Positions 61,398-61,402 of a DNA stretch of 61,402 bases are shown in pieces. The stretch lies in contig NZ_LMQP01000001.1 in assembly GCF_001425405.1 (NCBI RefSeq), forward strand, positions 699,656 through 761,057, written 5' to 3'. The notes under the pieces are model-generated. The model saw nothing but the letters and a program-made list of their open reading frames with translations. It was not told where the DNA came from and did not search any database. How positions within the stretch are numbered: the stretch's first letter is position 1; every line of letters begins with the position of its first letter. Position numbers and translations under genes: made by a program. Source of the DNA: Sphingomonas sp. Leaf412 (GTDB taxonomy: Bacteria > Pseudomonadota > Alphaproteobacteria > Sphingomonadales > Sphingomonadaceae).

Positions 61398-61402
61398 GAA
61401 CC

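Noticed and set aside
1..61402. Search by eye for tRNA, rRNA, insertion sequences, prophage genes and riboswitches
   Set aside because: No cloverleaf with CCA end, rRNA motif, transposase, phage gene or known riboswitch core was seen.

Overview
The window is a GC-rich, densely packed bacterial chromosome segment whose gene content points to Sphingomonas or a close relative (Sphingomonadales, Alphaproteobacteria). The evidence is five full TonB-dependent receptors, a PEPxxWA-type sorting signal, COQ8-like UbiB kinase motifs, ccmAB, a DUF885 peptidase, and several families of short intergenic inverted repeats of the kind common in sphingomonads. No rRNA, tRNA, CRISPR array, insertion sequence or replication origin was seen. 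Many neighbouring genes overlap by 1-4 bases (ATGA, GTGA, TTGA, TGATG), so several starts are GTG or TTG.

Layout. 1-3.6 kb: a small lipoprotein, phosphoglycerate mutase, a GNAT acetyltransferase, dienelactone hydrolase and a nitronate monooxygenase-like enzyme. 3.6-7.9 kb: an iron-uptake operon on the minus strand (siderophore receptor, small membrane protein, PepSY reductase-like protein) behind a Fur-like palindrome. 7.9-10.6 kb: a sugar-acid kinase and the remains of a catabolic cluster (one intact SDR, one shattered SDR, one NTF2-like gene cut in half). 10.6-22.7 kb: the most striking locus, namely a FecI-type sigma factor, FecR anti-sigma factor, STN-domain TonB receptor, an 865-residue subtilisin-like protease with P-domain and RTX repeats, an intrinsic terminator, then TolC-like protein, PEPxxWA-CTERM protein, type I secretion ABC protein and HlyD-type adaptor. 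It copies the plan of heme-acquisition has operons with a protease in the place of the hemophore. A degraded Rhs fragment follows.

23.6-32.9 kb: an Atm1-type exporter, peptidyl-dipeptidase, a small acetyltransferase, a RecQ-type helicase and a TonB receptor with a glycine/arginine-rich insert. 33-40.5 kb: an osmoprotectant-type ABC transporter with fused permease and binding protein, an SDR, pterin carbinolamine dehydratase, a zincin, ccmA and ccmB (split by a repeat), a COG2509-type flavoprotein and an RluE-like pseudouridine synthase. 40.6-49.6 kb: DUF885 protein, ABC1/UbiB kinase, hybrid histidine kinase, a TetR regulator with a perfect palindrome in front of a divergent TonB receptor, and a PA2169-type four-helix protein. 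49.7-54.2 kb: two small genes, then a translationally coupled trio (MaoC-like hydratase, long acyl-CoA dehydrogenase, family III CoA transferase) that may process a C5 dicarboxyl-CoA. 54.3-61.3 kb: a glycan-use locus with a GH3 glycosidase divergent from a TonB receptor and a secreted six-hairpin-type glycosidase.

Functions are assigned from motifs and family knowledge recalled without a database search. Substrates of receptors and transporters are inferences.
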